A DNA stretch of 64,000 nucleotides from Mycobacterium branderi (lineage in GTDB: Bacteria > Actinomycetota > Actinomycetes > Mycobacteriales > Mycobacteriaceae). How positions within the stretch are numbered: the first letter of the stretch is position 1; each line of letters opens with the position of its first letter. The DNA is taken from the NCBI RefSeq assembly GCF_010728725.1, contig NZ_AP022606.1, positions 682,001 to 746,000 on the forward strand, read 5' to 3'. The notes beneath the pieces are model-generated. The model was given only the letters and a program-made list of their open reading frames with translations. It was not told where the DNA came from and did not search any database. The position numbers were made by a program, and so were the translations under genes. Shown in pieces: positions 62,843 to 64,000 of the stretch.

Positions 62843-63517
62843 CTAGTGTCGTGCCCGCCGCCGGCGAAGCACTGCAGTCAACACCAAAGTCAAAACCCCG
62901 ACCGACATTAGGGCTAGGCCACCGAGACCAGCGAGGAAGGCGCCGACAAACTCACTCATATGAAGGTCTCCGCCCACGCCGAACGTATCGGACGAAGAAC
63001 CTGTGCAGCTGACCGTGTAGTCGCCGGGTTGGCTGGCTGTGATCGTAAAGTATGCCTTCCACTGATTCAGGGTCAGGTCTCCGTTGTAGTTCGTCATCGC
63101 GACGCCGACTCCCGGCGTTACGTCGCAATGGACTCGATGCCGCGCGCCTGTGTCGGCGTTGGCGATGAAGACTACGTTTGTGCCGCCCGCATCGATGTGC
63201 AGGGTGGTGGATTCGCCACTGCCGAAGGTGTGTTCGCTGCGCGGCTGCTTGCCCACGATATCGATGAACTTGACGGCCGCGCCAACGCCGAATACAACAC
63301 CTAGGACGATCAGCCCCGTACCGATGGCATTCCAGTACTTTCTCGGTGCGCGCTTACCGACCGCTGGATACGGCTGCGGGTAGGCCGGCGGGCGCATGTC
63401 CGGTGAATTCCAACCGTATCCGGGTTGCGCATCAAGTCTCGGCTGGTAAACGGGCGGCGGCATCAGTGGCGGGTTACCTCGGTCAGCGCCGGACCAGTCC
63501 GGTGGATCAATTGGCAT
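62843..63517 (-). CDS. Proline-rich two-helix membrane protein
   Basis: 224 residues from ATG 63517 (AGAGGGG five bases upstream; a GTG two codons earlier lacks spacing). Cytoplasmic Pro/Tyr-rich N-terminus (PPLMPPPVYQPRLDAQPGYG), first helix NAIGTGLIVLGVVFGVGAAV, an extracytoplasmic beta domain (TTLHIDAGGTNVVFIANADT, then YTVSCTGSSS) and second helix AFLAGLGGLALMSVGVLTLV with a basic end. A mycobacterial envelope protein pattern; function unknown. Confidence 0.72.
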   Translation of the reverse strand: MPIDPPDWSGADRGNPPLMPPPVYQPRLDAQPGYGWNSPDMRPPAYPQPYPAVGKRAPRKYWNAIGTGLIVLGVVFGVGAAVKFIDIVGKQPRSEHTFGSGESTTLHIDAGGTNVVFIANADTGARHRVHCDVTPGVGVAMTNYNGDLTLNQWKAYFTITASQPGDYTVSCTGSSSDTFGVGGDLHMSEFVGAFLAGLGGLALMSVGVLTLVLTAVLRRRRARH

Positions 63518-63635
63518 GGGCACCCCTCTGCTCGTCTGTTGCAGATGCCCTCAAGCGTCCCACAGCGCGTCGTCAAGAAGCCTCACCGGCGTAAATGTCT
63601 GACTGTCGTGCGACGCCATACCAATAGGCTGACCG

Positions 63636-64000
63636 GTGGTGAGGATCGGTCGTAGGGAGGCAGCCGCGGCCGCAATCGGGTTCGTCCTGGTTGCGGCCGC
63701 ATTCGTGTTGCCGCGGCTGCATTTGGGGATTGTGTCGCGGCGTCATTCGGCTCCCGATCGCTTCGGCTCGCATGCCGGCGCCGCGCCCCTCTTCGGTTGG
63801 TTCGAGGCCCATGTCGGCTGGGGCACCGTCCCGGCCATTCTGATCGGACTGGCCGCGGTGATCTGGGGACCGGGAATCGCGCAGCGACTGCGCTGGCGGC
63901 TCCTGACGTGGGTGACCTGGGCGACCGCCTGCGCATGGGCGTTTTCGCTGGCGATGATCGACGGCTGGCGACGCGGCTTCGCCGGCCGACTGACCACCAG
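63636..64000 (+). CDS. Integral membrane protein, Rv0541c-like, N-terminal part
   Basis: Begins at the tandem GTG 63636/63639, six bases after TAGGCT, and runs off the right edge. The visible 120 residues have a first helix (AAIGFVLVAAAFVLPRLHLG), a hydrophilic loop with HSAPDRFGSHAG, and helices AILIGLAAVIWGPGIAQRL and WVTWATACAWAFSLAMIDGW. Position after menE matches Rv0541c, a large membrane protein possibly of the glycosyltransferase-C type. The partial sequence cannot settle the function. Confidence 0.75.
   Translation, partial: MVRIGRREAAAAAIGFVLVAAAFVLPRLHLGIVSRRHSAPDRFGSHAGAAPLFGWFEAHVGWGTVPAILIGLAAVIWGPGIAQRLRWRLLTWVTWATACAWAFSLAMIDGWRRGFAGRLTT

Overview
The window is high-GC actinobacterial DNA and is almost certainly chromosomal sequence of a Mycobacterium. 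From about 25 kb to the right edge, the core genes match in kind and order the Mycobacterium tuberculosis block Rv0566c to Rv0541c, read backwards: YajQ, a Baeyer-Villiger-type monooxygenase, gpsA, htpX, grcC1, menJ, an Rv0560c-like methyltransferase, menG, mgtA, menD, bpoC, menC, an amidohydrolase, fadD8, menB, an SDR, a glyoxalase, pitA, menE and the start of the Rv0541c counterpart. Several species-specific blocks interrupt this order, so it is not M. tuberculosis itself. All assignments come from reading the sequence and from memory of the families; no database was searched.

Left part (1 to 25 kb) is accessory in character: a GH92 mannosidase with an apparent frameshift, a cluster of toxin-antitoxin genes (HTH protein plus a gutted nucleotidyltransferase, MazEF, MntA/HepT), a thiol peroxidase, a frame-broken DMT transporter, an Rv0585c-like flippase-type membrane protein, a methyltransferase, a RES/Xre-type pair, two tandem Ddn-like genes, a Mut7-C protein, galTK, a FUSC transporter, a GH16 glucanase, a giant adenylyl cyclase-ATPase coupled to a phytoene-desaturase-like oxidase, DUF5995 and tRNA-Tyr.

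Middle part (25 to 50 kb) is the menaquinone/isoprenoid core. grcC1 (side chain), menD and menC (ring), menG (methylation) and menJ (side-chain reduction) sit here, and menB and menE follow at 54 and 58 kb. Into this core are inserted a WXG-DUF1023 hydrolase/lipoprotein module, a YoaK-like membrane protein, a Ddn-like/DoxX pair behind the Rv0560c-like gene, and a block with an isonitrile-hydratase-like protein, a GlxA-type regulator and an F420-type ketoreductase.

Right part (50 to 64 kb) has fadD8 behind a KstR-like operator, a TetR/aldo-keto reductase divergent pair with twin operators, menB, pitA behind a Pho-box-like repeat, and menE. A 4-kb type VII secretion cargo island (EspC-like, WXG effector, two possible immunity or accessory exported proteins, two membrane proteins) separates menE from the Rv0541c counterpart, which runs off the edge.

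Recurring themes are leaderless promoters, where a -10 hexamer ends 6 to 8 bases before the start codon, often overlaid by palindromes, and several apparent single frameshifts. The frameshifts are either decay or consensus errors. No insertion sequence, prophage or CRISPR array was recognised, and no gene-free stretch exceeds about 300 bases.
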